Notes under the pieces: generated by a model | What the model was told of the DNA's origin: nothing | Seen by the model: only the letters and a program-made list of their open reading frames with translations | Databases searched by the model: none | Program-made: the position numbers and the translations under genes | Part shown: piece by piece, positions 8,708-17,717 of the stretch | Layout of the letters: each line of letters starts with the position of its first letter | How positions within the stretch are numbered: the stretch's first letter is position 1 | Assembly (NCBI RefSeq): GCF_030408615.1 | Contig: NZ_CP047187.1 | Coordinates: forward strand, 2,536,928 to 2,600,927 | Source of the DNA: Corynebacterium bovis DSM 20582 = CIP 54.80 | GTDB taxonomy: Bacteria; Actinomycetota; Actinomycetes; Mycobacteriales; Mycobacteriaceae | DNA length: 64,000 nt | Direction: 5' to 3'

Positions 8708-8760
8708 ACCCGGTCGCCCCCGGTCCCCACCTCCCCGCACCCTGCCCCGGGCACCCGAAA

Positions 8761-8796
8761 GGCCCCGCTCCCGGCGTCATGCCGGAGGCGGGGCCT
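8761..8796 (-). terminator. hairpin downstream of rplI
   Basis: A GC-rich stem of about 15 base pairs (GGCCCCGC...GCGGGGCC arms, two mismatches, five-base loop) followed on the minus strand by TTTC. It lies between rplI and dnaB and could end or attenuate the ribosomal transcript. Confidence 0.6.
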
Positions 8797-8960
8797 GTCG
8801 GGGCTGTTGTCTACTGGTGTCGTCCGTCGTGCGGGCCGTGGGGCCACGTGCGCGTCGTCCGGTGACCGGGTGTCTGGGCCGGTCTGGCGCCGGGTGTCTA
8901 GGCCGGGCCGGTCGGACGGCGCGTCGGGTGGCTCGGCACCGCGACGGGCGTGAGGGGTCG

Positions 8961-9413
8961 TTACTCTGCGACGACCTTGAAGTTCAGGGACGCGGTGACC
9001 TCGGGGTGGAGCTTGACGTCGACGTTGAAGGAGCCGGTCGTCTTGACCTCGCCCTTGTTCACGAGGATGGTCCGCTTGTCCAGGTCACGGCCGTTGGCCT
9101 TCTTCACGGCCGCGGCGATGTCGTCCGCCGAGACGGAGCCGAAGAGCTTGCCCTGGTCGGAGGTCTTCACCGTGACGGTGACGCCCTCGAGGTGGTCGAT
9201 CTCGTCCTTGACCTCGCGCGCGTGGTCGAGGTCGCGGATGGTCTTGGCCTCCTGGGTGCGGCGGATGTTCTCCACCTGCTTCTCCGCGCCACGGGTCGCC
9301 GGGATGGCGTACCCGCGCGGAAGCAGGTAGTTGCGTCCGTAGCCTGCCTTGACCTCCACGATGTCGCCGGGGACACCGAGGTTGTCAACGGCGGCGGTGA
9401 GGATCAGCTTCAT
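8961..9413 (-). CDS. rplI: 50S ribosomal protein L9
   Basis: A 150-residue 23S rRNA-binding protein of the large subunit. The N-terminal globular domain (MKLILTAAVDNLG...YLLPRGYA) and the long linking helix before the second domain (KLFGSVSADDIAAAV) match the family at its usual length. AAAGG precedes the ATG. It sits downstream of ssb with no rpsR between, the corynebacterial arrangement. Confidence 0.97.
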   Translation of the reverse strand: MKLILTAAVDNLGVPGDIVEVKAGYGRNYLLPRGYAIPATRGAEKQVENIRRTQEAKTIRDLDHAREVKDEIDHLEGVTVTVKTSDQGKLFGSVSADDIAAAVKKANGRDLDKRTILVNKGEVKTTGSFNVDVKLHPEVTASLNFKVVAE

Positions 9414-9559
9414 GATCCGAGCCTTTCGTCGTCAATGCCGGGTTGTCCGGCGGAGTCTTGGGTGGGTGCCGACGCCGCGTCTCCGCGCGCCGGCCGCTGA
9501 ACATGAGACGGACCGGGGGTCACGGTCCCGGGATCCCGGGCCGGTTCCCCGGCGCCGGG

Positions 9560-10171
9560 TCAGAACGGGGGCTCGTCGTCCCCGCCGAAACCGGACTGCG
9601 GGGCGGAGTTCCAGGGGTCGTCCTCGGCGGGTGCCCCGCCGAAGCCCTGGTTCCGCTGGCCGCCCTGCGCCGCGCCCGGACCGCTCTGGCCGCCCTGGGG
9701 TGCGCCCTGGCCGCCGAAGCCGCCCTGGCCACCACCCTGGGAGCCGCCGTTGCCGCCGAATCCACCCTGGCCGCCGCCGAAACCGCCGCCGCCGTTGCCG
9801 CCGCGGGGCGTCTTGGTGACGTCCGCGGTGGCGTACTTCAGGGACGGGCCGACCTCGTCGACCTCGACCTCGAAGACGGTGCGCTTCTCACCCTCGCGGG
9901 TCTCGAAGGACCGCTGCCGCAGCCGGCCGTTGACGATGACGCGGTCGCCCTTGGTGAGCGAGTTCGCGACGTTCTCGGCCGCCTGCCGCCAGACGTTGCA
10001 GGTGAGGAACAGGGCCTCGCCGTCGACCCACTGGTTGGACTGCGAGTCGAACCGGCGGGGCGTCGACGCCACCCGGAAGTTCGCCACGGCCGCGCCGTTG
10101 GGCGTGTACCGCAGCTCGGGGTCGGCGACGAGGTTGCCCACGACGGTGATCGGAGTGTCTCCCTGTGCCAT
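9560..10171 (-). CDS. ssb: single-stranded DNA-binding protein
   Basis: A 203-residue SSB that coats single-stranded DNA in replication and repair. The OB fold occupies residues 1-115 ([19 protein letters not shown], then [18 protein letters not shown] and [10 protein letters not shown]). A Gly/Gln/Asn-rich linker with GGFGG repeats follows, ending in the acidic tip DDEPPF that recruits partner proteins. The start is supported by an AGGAA site about eight bases upstream. The intergenic spacing to rpsF and rplI (about 145 bases each) is wider than in most genomes. Confidence 0.97.
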   Translation of the reverse strand: MAQGDTPITVVGNLVADPELRYTPNGAAVANFRVASTPRRFDSQSNQWVDGEALFLTCNVWRQAAENVANSLTKGDRVIVNGRLRQRSFETREGEKRTVFEVEVDEVGPSLKYATADVTKTPRGGNGGGGFGGGQGGFGGNGGSQGGGQGGFGGQGAPQGGQSGPGAAQGGQRNQGFGGAPAEDDPWNSAPQSGFGGDDEPPF

Positions 10172-10315
10172 CTCTGGTTCCTAACGCTGGTAGCGGTGAT
10201 CTGGTAGCGGTGGTTCGGTGGATTCCGGGGGATCCGGGTCCGGGAACCGGTGCAGTGGTGCCGGCGGGTGCGGGGGTCCGCAGCCGCCGTCAGGTCCGTC
10301 TGTCCCGGTCAGCGC

Positions 10316-10615
10316 CTACTTGGCGTCCTTGCGGATCACCTTCGTGCGCATGATCGTGTCGTTCAGGTTCAGCACTCGGTCAAGCTCCTGCACGGTACCG
10401 GCCTCACACGACAGGTCCAGGACGACGTAGATGCCCTCTTCCTGCTTGTTGATCGGGTACTCCAGGCGACGCTTGCCCCAGATGTCGACCTTGTCGACGG
10501 AACCGTTGTCCTTGCGGACGACGTCGAGGAACTTGTCCAGCGACGTGCCGACGGTGCGCTCATCCTGTGAAGGGTCGATGATCATCATCATCTCGTATTG
10601 ACGCACGGACCTCAT
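10316..10615 (-). CDS. rpsF: 30S ribosomal protein S6
   Basis: A 99-residue small-subunit protein that normally binds rRNA as a pair with S18. The sequence QYEMMMIIDPSQDERTV, the WGKRRLEYPINKQEEGIY strand and the C-terminal VIRKDAK are typical. AGGAGGTG, an ideal ribosome binding site, directly precedes the ATG at 10615, which rules out the much longer upstream frame. First gene of rpsF-ssb-rplI-dnaB. Its leader contains several hairpins. Confidence 0.97.
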   Translation of the reverse strand: MRSVRQYEMMMIIDPSQDERTVGTSLDKFLDVVRKDNGSVDKVDIWGKRRLEYPINKQEEGIYVVLDLSCEAGTVQELDRVLNLNDTIMRTKVIRKDAK

Positions 10616-10635
10616 CACCTCCTGTGGTCTCAAGA

Positions 10636-10706
10636 ATTGTCGGCCACACCCGGGATTGGGCATGGCAGGAGGGTTCGTTGCGTCAGCAACCTGTACAGGA
10701 TACAGG
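10636..10706 (-). promoter_or_regulatory. rpsF 5' leader with three small hairpins and a promoter
   Basis: Read on the minus strand, the leader has CCTGTATCCTGTACAGG (TATCCT as -10 candidate), a GTTGC-loop-GCAAC hairpin (10676-10689) and GCCA..CCC-loop-GGG..TGGC just before the ribosome binding site. Leaders of rpsF commonly carry an S6:S18-binding structure; whether this is one is inference. Confidence 0.4.
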
Positions 10707-10906
10707 ACCGGGGGGCCCAGGGCGAACGGCTTTCCACCGGCCCCGGGGCACCCCCGCGCCCAGCCCCCAACCGGAGCCCCGCCGAGGCCCCGTCCGGGCG
10801 TCGGGCGAGGCACCGGACGCCGACCCCGACGCGGCCCCCGGCGGCGCCCCGGCCACCCGTCGGGCACAGCCCCCAACCGGAGCCCCGCCCGCACCCCGCG
10901 CCGGCG

Positions 10907-11095
10907 TCAGCCGAGGCTCGCCCAGAACACCGCCACCGTCGTCGGCACGACCGTCATGCACACGATCGCGGCGGCGAACAGGGACCACACCACCTTCGGC
11001 GACCGGCGGTAGCTGAACGTCGCGAACGCCGCCCCGAACAGCAGGAACCCCACGAAGACACTGCTCATCGTCACGACGAGCTCCGGGGTGCTCAC
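10907..11095 (-). CDS. small two-helix membrane protein
   Basis: A 62-residue protein starting at GTG 11095 that overlaps the stop of the glycosyltransferase gene by four bases (GTGA), a clear sign of translational coupling. Two hydrophobic helices (SSVFVGFLLFGAAFATF and VVWSLFAAAIVCMTVVP) are joined by a short basic loop with SYRRSPK. No family was recognised. Its position suggests a role with the envelope glycosyltransferase, but this rests on context only. Confidence 0.7.
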   Translation of the reverse strand: MSTPELVVTMSSVFVGFLLFGAAFATFSYRRSPKVVWSLFAAAIVCMTVVPTTVAVFWASLG

Positions 11096-12654
11096 CGGGC
11101 CACCCCCCACGCCGGGTCGGCGCCGTCGTGCGCGTCGGACACCGGGTCGCGCGGGGGAGGGGTACGTCGAACCGGATCGGGCCTGACCAGCATCGACCGG
11201 AGAACGACGACGACGAGCGCGACGATCACCCCCACCCGCACGACACCGCCGACGGCGAGGAGCCAGTCCGGCGCACCCTTCCCACCCGGCAGCCGCCCCC
11301 ACAGCGTGAGGTACCAGAGCACGGCCTCGACCGCGCCCCACACGAGGACCAGCCGCCACCGGGGCACGGCGAGGGCCGCGAGCGGCAGCAGCCACAGCAC
11401 GGACTGCGGGTCGCCCGCGCGGCCCGTGAGGACGACGGCCGCCACCGCGAGGAACGCGACCTCCGCGACCCGGGGCACCCGTCGGGCCCGGGCGACCCCC
11501 ACCGCCAACGCGACGAGGCACGCGGCCAGCAGCACCGCCTGGACGACGACGAGTGCCGACGATCCGCCGTCGGCCGCGGCACCAACGTCCGCGGCCGGGC
11601 CGCCCGCCGCCCGCCCGGCACCGGTCACCCGCGCGAGCAGGTCCCAGAGACTCAGCGGCCCCGCCGACCGGGTGAGGCCGAAGTGCAGGGCGGCGGTCCA
11701 CCCGTCGCGGTCCCACAGCAGGGCGGGCACCGTCCACACGAGCCACGTCACGACCGTGCCGGCGACCAGCCGCACCGGCGAGGTCCGCCGGCGGAGGGAC
11801 ACCGCGACGACCGCCGCGACGACCGCCAGCGGCCACGCCGCCAGCGCCACCGCCGTGCCGAACGCGACGCCCGCGAGGACCCCCCGGCCGCGCCGCCGGG
11901 CGACGAGCCCGAGCACGACGGCCGCGACGGCGAGCATCCCCGTGCCCGTGAACGCCTGGACGACGACGGCGGGGGAGAGGGCCATGAGCAGCGCGTCCCA
12001 CGGCCGGTCGCCCGCGAGGGAGACGACCCCCGCGACCGCCGCGAGCCACGCCGCCGAGAGAAGCACAGCTGTGACAGCGAAGACGAAGGTGGCGTCCGCC
12101 GTGGCGGGCAGACCGACGGCGTCCCACACCGCGCCGACGATCGCGCCGAGGAGCTCGACGACCCAGTGGAACACGCCCGCTGCCGGCGGGTACGCGAGCA
12201 GACCGGAGTCCCCGCCGACCATCCAGCCGGCGGCGTAGGGGACGTCCCCGCGGACGCCCGGGGTGCCGTGGAGCGCGAGGATGTCGGAGTAGCACGCGGC
12301 GGTGTACTGGCGGTTGCCGGACCAGTCGAGGACCGCGCCGGCGTCCGTGAGCGTCGAGCGCGTGCACGGGGCCTTCTGGAGCCAGGCGAGGCCGAGGACC
12401 GCCGCCGCGACGGCGAGGATGACCCGGGAGGGCGTCCACCAGCGGGCCCGGCCGATGAGGGCGTGCCGGCCGGGCGGGCCGCCGATGAGGTCGACGACGC
12501 CGCGCGCCGCCGGTTCCGTCTCCGAGGGGAGGACCCGGCGGTCACGGACCGAGGCGGTGCGCGGGGCAGTCAGGGTGGTCGTGCCGGTCGCGCCGGTCGC
12601 GGTACTCACGGCGGTCGCTCCGGTCGCGGGGGAGGCGGGGGGTGGACTCGTCAC
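11092..12654 (-). CDS. GT87-like polyprenol-phosphate-dependent membrane glycosyltransferase
   Basis: A 520-residue multi-pass membrane protein resembling the GT-C/GT87 (DUF2029) enzymes that build arabinogalactan and lipomannan in Corynebacteriales. About ten hydrophobic segments are visible; the first extracytoplasmic loop carries DWSGNRQYTAACYSD and YPPAAGVFHW, a region where GT-C enzymes keep catalytic acidic residues. GTG start at 12654 has GGAAGGACC upstream. It lies between a bifunctional PBP and a coupled small membrane protein, so an envelope role is likely. Donor and acceptor are not known. Confidence 0.75.
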   Translation of the reverse strand: MTSPPPASPATGATAVSTATGATGTTTLTAPRTASVRDRRVLPSETEPAARGVVDLIGGPPGRHALIGRARWWTPSRVILAVAAAVLGLAWLQKAPCTRSTLTDAGAVLDWSGNRQYTAACYSDILALHGTPGVRGDVPYAAGWMVGGDSGLLAYPPAAGVFHWVVELLGAIVGAVWDAVGLPATADATFVFAVTAVLLSAAWLAAVAGVVSLAGDRPWDALLMALSPAVVVQAFTGTGMLAVAAVVLGLVARRRGRGVLAGVAFGTAVALAAWPLAVVAAVVAVSLRRRTSPVRLVAGTVVTWLVWTVPALLWDRDGWTAALHFGLTRSAGPLSLWDLLARVTGAGRAAGGPAADVGAAADGGSSALVVVQAVLLAACLVALAVGVARARRVPRVAEVAFLAVAAVVLTGRAGDPQSVLWLLPLAALAVPRWRLVLVWGAVEAVLWYLTLWGRLPGGKGAPDWLLAVGGVVRVGVIVALVVVVLRSMLVRPDPVRRTPPPRDPVSDAHDGADPAWGVAR

Positions 12655-12746
12655 GGCCGGGGTCCTTCCGGGTCAGGGGCCGCGCCGGACGTCAGCGGGT
12701 GACGGCCGGCCGACCACGGGTCACTGAGAGGGGGACGACGACGCGA

Positions 12747-15095
12747 CTACGGGTTGACGAGGTCGTTGAGCAGCTGGCCGAGGTCCGGTGCCGCCGGGGC
12801 GGGCGCCGGGGCCGGGGCGGGCGCGGGCGCGGGGGCCGGCGCCTGCTGCGGGGCGGGCGCCCCACCGCCGCCACCGCCGCCGGTTCCGCCGCCACCGGTT
12901 CCACCGGCGCCGCCGGGCGTGCCCGCTCCGGCGCCACCGTCGTCGGTCCCGGCACCGCCACCGGTGCCCGCGCCGCCGCCGGTGTCGGCCGCGCCGCCGC
13001 CCGTGCCGGACGAGGTCCCGCCGCCGGACGTCGAGCCCGTGCCGGACGAGGACCCGCCCGAGGACGAGCCCGTCCCGGAGGAGGAGCCGCCCGACGACGA
13101 CCCGGAGCCGGAGGACGACCCGCCGGAGGACGAGGACGACCCGCCCTCCTGGCCGAAGTACTCGACGTCCTGCCCCTCGAGGGCGGTGTCCATGACGGAC
13201 TTCCAGATGTCCGAGGGCAGGCTCGAGCCGTACATGCTCGTGCCGTTGTAGAACAGCGGCTGGTTGTTGATGTCGCCGACCCACACCGCGGTCGCGAGCT
13301 GCGGCGTGGAGCCGATCATCCAGGCGTCCTTGTTCTGGCCGCTGTTGCCGAGCTGCGCGGTACCGGTCTTCGCGGCGGAGGGCCGCCCGCCGGCGAGACT
13401 GTGCCCGCGGGAGTACGCGGCGATGGGGGCCATCGTCTGCGTCACGGAGTCCGCGACGTCGGGGTCGATGACCTGCGTGCCCTTGATGTCGCTGTTGTCG
13501 AGCAGCACCTGGCCGTCACTCGTCTCGACCTTCTCGACGAAGTGCGCGGGGTGGAACATGCCGGAGTCCGAGAGCGTCGCCAGGGCGGAGGCCATGTCGA
13601 GCGGGCGGGACTGGTACATGCCCAGGGTGATGCCCTCGAACGGCGGGGCGTCGGGCTCCGTGAGCGTCTTGCCGATGCCCGGGAGCTCCTCGGCGACGCC
13701 GAGCCGGTGCGCCATGTCCGCGACGTCCTGCGGGCCGCCCTTGAGGTCGCGGGTGAGGCGGATGAAGCTGGTGTTGAGCGACCGCTTGAGGGCCTCGGCG
13801 AGGCTGCAGTTGCCGCAGCTCTCGCCCTCGACGTTGTTGACCGTCGTCCCGCCGGTCGTGACGGGGGAGGAGTCGTACGTGGCGTAGGGGGAGATGCCCT
13901 GGTCGATCGCCGCCGCGAGGGCGAAGATCTTGAACGTCGACCCGGTCTGGAGCCCGGCGTTCGCGAAGTCGTACCCGTTCGGGTCGTCCCCGCCGTAGTA
14001 GGCGCGGATGCCGCCGCTCTTCGGGTCGACCGAGACGACCGCCGAGCGGACCGAGTCCGGCTCCCCCTCCATCCGGCTGTGGACCTGGTCCACGGCCGCG
14101 GCCTGGGCCTTCGGGTCGATCGTCGTCGTGATCTTGAGACCGCCGGTGTTCACGGCCGTCTCGCTGATCCCGGCGGCGCTGAGCTCGGAGAGGACCTGGG
14201 ACTTGATGAGCCCGTTCGTCCCCTCGGCCACGGAGCCGTCGTCGACGGTGGACGGGTCGATGACCTGCGGGTACACGGCGGTCTCGCGGTGCTGCCGGTC
14301 GATCGCGCCCTCGGTGACCATCCCGTCCATGACGTAGTTCCAGCGCTCCTCCGCCGCCGGGCGGTTGGTCCACGGGTCCAGGGCCGACGGCCGCTGGATC
14401 GACGACGCGAGGACCGCGCCCTCCTCCGGGGTGAGCTGCTCGATGGGCTTGCCGAAGTAGGCCTTCGCCGCCGCACCGATGCCGTAGGCGTTCCGGCCGA
14501 AGTAGATGGTGTTGAGGTAGGCCTCGAGGATGTCGTCCTTCGACCACTCGCGGGCCATCTTCGCGGAGACGACGAGCTCCTTCGCCTTACGGGTGAGGCT
14601 CGACTCGTTGCCGACGACGGCGTTCTTCACGTACTGCTGCGTGATCGTCGACCCGCCGCCCGCGCCTTCCCGGCCGAGGATCTGGCCGACCGCCGCGCGG
14701 GCGTACCCGGTGACGGAGAACCCGGGGTTCGAGTAGAAGTCCCGGTCCTCGGCGGCGAGCACCGCCTGACGCACCGGCATCGGGACCTGGTCGAGGTCGA
14801 CGTTCTGCCGGTTGCCTTCGGGCGGCACGATCCGCGCGAGCTCGGTGTTCGAGTCCGACGCGTAGATGTGCGAGATCTGGTTCGTCACGAGCTCCTCCGG
14901 CTCGGGGACCTTCGTCACCGCGTAGGCGGCGAAGAACGCCACGAGGGGGACGATGATGAGGACCGCGATGACGGCGGTGCCGATGGTCAGCAGACGGCGC
15001 CACAGCGGCGTCTTCTTGCGTGTCCTCCGGCGGGGCTTCACCGGCGTCTGGCCGCTGCGGGAGTGGTTCGCGGAGGGCGTTCTTCCGTTACTCAA
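12747..15095 (-). CDS. bifunctional class A penicillin-binding protein
   Basis: A 782-residue peptidoglycan synthase. A basic cytoplasmic tail and one membrane anchor (residues 35-55) precede the GT51 glycosyltransferase domain (EDRDFYSNPGF near residue 115, GGGSTITQQYVKN) and the transpeptidase domain with SxxK as STFK near residue 385, SxN as SLNTSF, and KTG near residue 575. The last 140 residues are Ser/Gly, Thr/Gly and Ala/Pro low complexity, probably a wall-spanning tail. Start is TTG 15095 with AGGAAGACC upstream; no ATG is available nearby. It matches the PBP gene at the same place in C. glutamicum. Divergent from ino1. Confidence 0.95.
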   Translation of the reverse strand: MSNGRTPSANHSRSGQTPVKPRRRTRKKTPLWRRLLTIGTAVIAVLIIVPLVAFFAAYAVTKVPEPEELVTNQISHIYASDSNTELARIVPPEGNRQNVDLDQVPMPVRQAVLAAEDRDFYSNPGFSVTGYARAAVGQILGREGAGGGSTITQQYVKNAVVGNESSLTRKAKELVVSAKMAREWSKDDILEAYLNTIYFGRNAYGIGAAAKAYFGKPIEQLTPEEGAVLASSIQRPSALDPWTNRPAAEERWNYVMDGMVTEGAIDRQHRETAVYPQVIDPSTVDDGSVAEGTNGLIKSQVLSELSAAGISETAVNTGGLKITTTIDPKAQAAAVDQVHSRMEGEPDSVRSAVVSVDPKSGGIRAYYGGDDPNGYDFANAGLQTGSTFKIFALAAAIDQGISPYATYDSSPVTTGGTTVNNVEGESCGNCSLAEALKRSLNTSFIRLTRDLKGGPQDVADMAHRLGVAEELPGIGKTLTEPDAPPFEGITLGMYQSRPLDMASALATLSDSGMFHPAHFVEKVETSDGQVLLDNSDIKGTQVIDPDVADSVTQTMAPIAAYSRGHSLAGGRPSAAKTGTAQLGNSGQNKDAWMIGSTPQLATAVWVGDINNQPLFYNGTSMYGSSLPSDIWKSVMDTALEGQDVEYFGQEGGSSSSSGGSSSGSGSSSGGSSSGTGSSSGGSSSGTGSTSGGGTSSGTGGGAADTGGGAGTGGGAGTDDGGAGAGTPGGAGGTGGGGTGGGGGGGAPAPQQAPAPAPAPAPAPAPAPAAPDLGQLLNDLVNP

Positions 15096-15323
15096 CTAGC
15101 TGGTCTTCCTGTCGGTGACAGTCTCGGTCTCCACCGGCGGCGCCGGCGACGGTGGCGGCCGCTCCCGGGGAACGGACCGCCGACGGTGCGGCTGAGGACG
15201 GGGGTGGCACAGGTGGCCCACCTCAACGCCCGTCGGACCGGGGGAGGGGAACCGTCCCGGGCGGGGGACCCGGGGCGGCTCCGGCGCACGTCCCGGCACC
15301 TCAGTCGCACTCTGTGCCCCATT

Positions 15324-15329
15324 ACACTA
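15324..15329 (-). promoter_or_regulatory. -10 element candidate for the PBP gene
   Basis: TAGTGT on the minus strand, followed by AATGGGG, with no clear -35. It would give a leader of about 220 bases before the TTG start. Confidence 0.35.
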
Positions 15330-15568
15330 CGCGCAGTGCACGGTCCTCCCCATAATTCGACGCACCGGTCCGCGCGCCGTTCGGGTGCAACCGTGCCACT
15401 CCGGGCCCCGGGGATGACTCCGTGGAGGGGTCCCGACGCCCCGCTCCGCGGTCCCGCCACCGTCGCCGCGGCGGGCCGCTGACGGGCGGCGTCGACCCCT
15501 CCCGGGAGACCCCCGCCGGCCACCGACCGTCCCCGACCGCCCCCGCGACCGGGGGACGCCCGGCCCCG

Positions 15569-15607
15569 CGACTTGATCGGTACACGTCGTCGACTTGATC
15601 GGTACAC
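15569..15607. promoter_or_regulatory. two 17-bp direct repeats upstream of ino1
   Basis: CGACTTGATCGGTACAC occurs identically at 15569-15585 and 15591-15607, offset by 22 bases, or two helical turns. They lie 25-60 bases upstream of a poor -35 region, the position expected for an activator. In C. glutamicum ino1 needs the LacI-type activator IpsA; these repeats are candidates for that or another regulator. Confidence 0.65.
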
Positions 15608-15653
15608 CGCCCACCGGAGCCCGCGACCTGGCCTGATCCGCCGGGCGGCGGGT

Positions 15654-15659
15654 TAGCGT
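15654..15659 (+). promoter_or_regulatory. -10 element, leaderless architecture, ino1
   Basis: TAGCGT, then exactly seven bases, then the ATG. Transcription would begin at or next to the A of the start codon; no ribosome binding site is present. Confidence 0.6.
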
Positions 15660-15666
15660 CGCGCCC

Positions 15667-16836
15667 ATGACCGACTCGAACCCGTCCCCAGCCCGACCGT
15701 CCGACCCGTCCGCCGGCGCGTCCCCCGACGCCGCCACCGGTGCCTCCTCCCGCAGCAGCGCGGGGGCCGCCGGGGTGCGCGTCGCGATCGTCGGCCTCGG
15801 GAACTGCGCGACCTCCCTCATCCAGGGCATCCACTACTACCGCGACGCCGACGTCGACCAGGACGTGCCCGGCCTCATGCACGTGAAGTTCGGTGACTAC
15901 CACGTCCGGGACGTGCACGTCGCCGCCGCCTTCGACGTCGACGCCGACAAGGTCGGCAAGGACGTCGCCGACGCCACCCGCTCCGGCCAGAACTGCACGG
16001 TGACGATCTGCGAGGTCCCCGAGACCGGCGTCACCGTCCAGCGCGGGCGCACCCTCGACGGCCTCGGCACGTACTACCGGCAGACCATCGAGGAGTCCGC
16101 CGAGCCCGAGGTCGACGTCATCGCGGCGCTGAAGGAGGCGGAGATCGACGTCGTCGTCAGCTACCTGCCCGTCGGCTCCGAGGAGGCCGACAAGTACTAC
16201 GCGCAGTGCGCGATCGACGCCGGCTGCGCCTTCGTCAACGCCCTGCCCGTGTTCATCGCCAGCGACCCGGAGTGGGCGCAGAAGTTCGTCGACGCGGGCC
16301 TGCCGATCGTCGGCGACGACATCAAGAGCCAGGTCGGCGCGACGATCACCCACCGCGTCCTCGCGAAGCTCTTCGAGGACCGCGGCGTCCACCTCGACCG
16401 GACGATGCAGCTCAACGTCGGCGGCAACATGGACTTCAAGAACATGCTCGAACGCGAGCGCCTGGAGTCGAAGAAGATCTCCAAGACCCGCGCGGTGACG
16501 AGCAACGTCCAGCATCAGTTCGCCGACCGTGACGTCCACATCGGCCCGTCGGACTACGTCCCGTGGCTCGACGACCGGAAGTGGGCCTACGTGCGCCTCG
16601 AGGGCACCGCCTTCGGCGACGTGCCGCTGAGCCTGGAGTACAAGCTCGAGGTCTGGGACTCGCCGAACTCCGCCGGGATCATCATCGACGCCATCCGCGC
16701 GGCGAAGATCGCCCTCGACCGGGGCCACGCCGGGCCGGTCGAGGCGGCGTCGAGCTACCTCATGAAGTCCCCGCCCGTGCAGCTGGCCGACGACGTCGCC
16801 CGCGAGCGCCTCGAGGGCTTCATCTCCGGACGGTAG
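15667..16836 (+). CDS. ino1: inositol-3-phosphate synthase
   Basis: A 389-residue NAD-dependent synthase that turns glucose-6-phosphate into inositol-3-phosphate, the first step to phosphatidylinositol, PIMs and mycothiol. After a Ser/Ala-rich tail of about 35 residues the Rossmann segment [17 protein letters not shown] appears, followed by [20 protein letters not shown]. The core [16 protein letters not shown] and [12 protein letters not shown] segments carry the catalytic lysine and asparagine region. Actinobacterial enzymes are shorter than eukaryotic ones and this length fits. Upstream direct repeats and a leaderless -10 suggest activator control. Confidence 0.96.
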   Translation: MTDSNPSPARPSDPSAGASPDAATGASSRSSAGAAGVRVAIVGLGNCATSLIQGIHYYRDADVDQDVPGLMHVKFGDYHVRDVHVAAAFDVDADKVGKDVADATRSGQNCTVTICEVPETGVTVQRGRTLDGLGTYYRQTIEESAEPEVDVIAALKEAEIDVVVSYLPVGSEEADKYYAQCAIDAGCAFVNALPVFIASDPEWAQKFVDAGLPIVGDDIKSQVGATITHRVLAKLFEDRGVHLDRTMQLNVGGNMDFKNMLERERLESKKISKTRAVTSNVQHQFADRDVHIGPSDYVPWLDDRKWAYVRLEGTAFGDVPLSLEYKLEVWDSPNSAGIIIDAIRAAKIALDRGHAGPVEAASSYLMKSPPVQLADDVARERLEGFISGR

Positions 16837-16898
16837 GCGACCCAGGTCACACCCGGTGGCCGGGCGCGCTGGTCACCGGCCCCGGGTGCGACGCACGT

Positions 16899-16934
16899 TA
16901 GTATCAAAGAATAATTTTGGGTACCTTAAAGTCA
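16899..16934 (+). promoter_or_regulatory. promoter and operator candidate of the malR-like gene
   Basis: TAGTAT (16899-16904) is a good -10. The following 30 bases are unusually AT-rich for this genome and centre on GGTACC flanked by TTT and AAA (about 16915-16930), an imperfect palindrome between the start site and the ATG. That placement suits autorepression by the MarR protein. Confidence 0.5.
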
Positions 16935-17557
16935 TGACTTCGACCCCCTCAGAGATCGCGAAACGGCTGCGCCCGGCCCTGACGCGGCTCTACCTCCTCT
17001 ACTTCCGCCAGGCCACGCACTCCCGCATCAGCATGGCCCAGCTGTCGATCATGATGAACCTCGGCGAACAGGGGCCGCTGCGGATCAGCCAGATCGCCGC
17101 CACGGAGTCCATCCGGATGCCCACCGCCTCCAACGCGGTCAACCAGCTGGAGACGATGGGCCTCGTCACGCGGGTCCGGGACGTCAGCGACCGGCGCGGG
17201 GTCCGGGTGAAGCTCACCGAGGAGGGCATCCAGGAGCTCCGCAGGATCGGGGAGGAGCGCGACGAGCAGCTCACGCACCTCATCGCGGGCCTCGACCCCG
17301 ACGAGCTCGCGTTCGTCGAGCAGGCCTCCCCGGTCATCGACCTCATCCTCGAGCGCTACCAGCACTACATCAGCCACGACGTCGAGGGGTCCGCCGCCGC
17401 CGGGCACACCGCGACCGGGGCCGTGTCCGGTGCCGCGGGCGGGGCCGGCGGGTCCGGGTCCGACGCCACGGCCGCCGCGGGGTCGGGCACCCCGTCCGGG
17501 TCCGGGTCGGACGCCGCCACCGACACCACGTCCGGCCCCGCACCCCACTCCCGGTGA
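16934..17557 (+). CDS. MarR-family regulator, MalR-like
   Basis: A 207-residue regulator. The MarR domain covers residues 1-150: an N-terminal dimer helix (LRPALTRLYLLYFRQ), helix-turn-helix with GPLRISQIAATESIRMPTASNAVNQLE, and wing VRDVSDRRGVRVKLT. The last 55 residues are Gly/Ser/Ala low complexity. Gene context between ino1 and a UspA gene is the same as for C. glutamicum malR, a MarR regulator tied to envelope stress, so orthology is likely though not proven. The ATG at 16934 follows an AT-rich operator-like leader with no clear ribosome binding site. Confidence 0.85.
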   Translation: MTSTPSEIAKRLRPALTRLYLLYFRQATHSRISMAQLSIMMNLGEQGPLRISQIAATESIRMPTASNAVNQLETMGLVTRVRDVSDRRGVRVKLTEEGIQELRRIGEERDEQLTHLIAGLDPDELAFVEQASPVIDLILERYQHYISHDVEGSAAAGHTATGAVSGAAGGAGGSGSDATAAAGSGTPSGSGSDAATDTTSGPAPHSR

Positions 17558-17717
17558 CCCGCCCCACGCCCCGCCGCACCCGGCCGGGCTCGCGGCGTCG
17601 TTCCCACCCGGTTGCCCCCGACGACCGAACGGGTTCGCTCACGGCCCGTGAGGGGCCATACTGTTCCCGACACCCCCGACACCCCCGACACGTCGAGTTG
17701 AACAGTGGAGAATTGCC

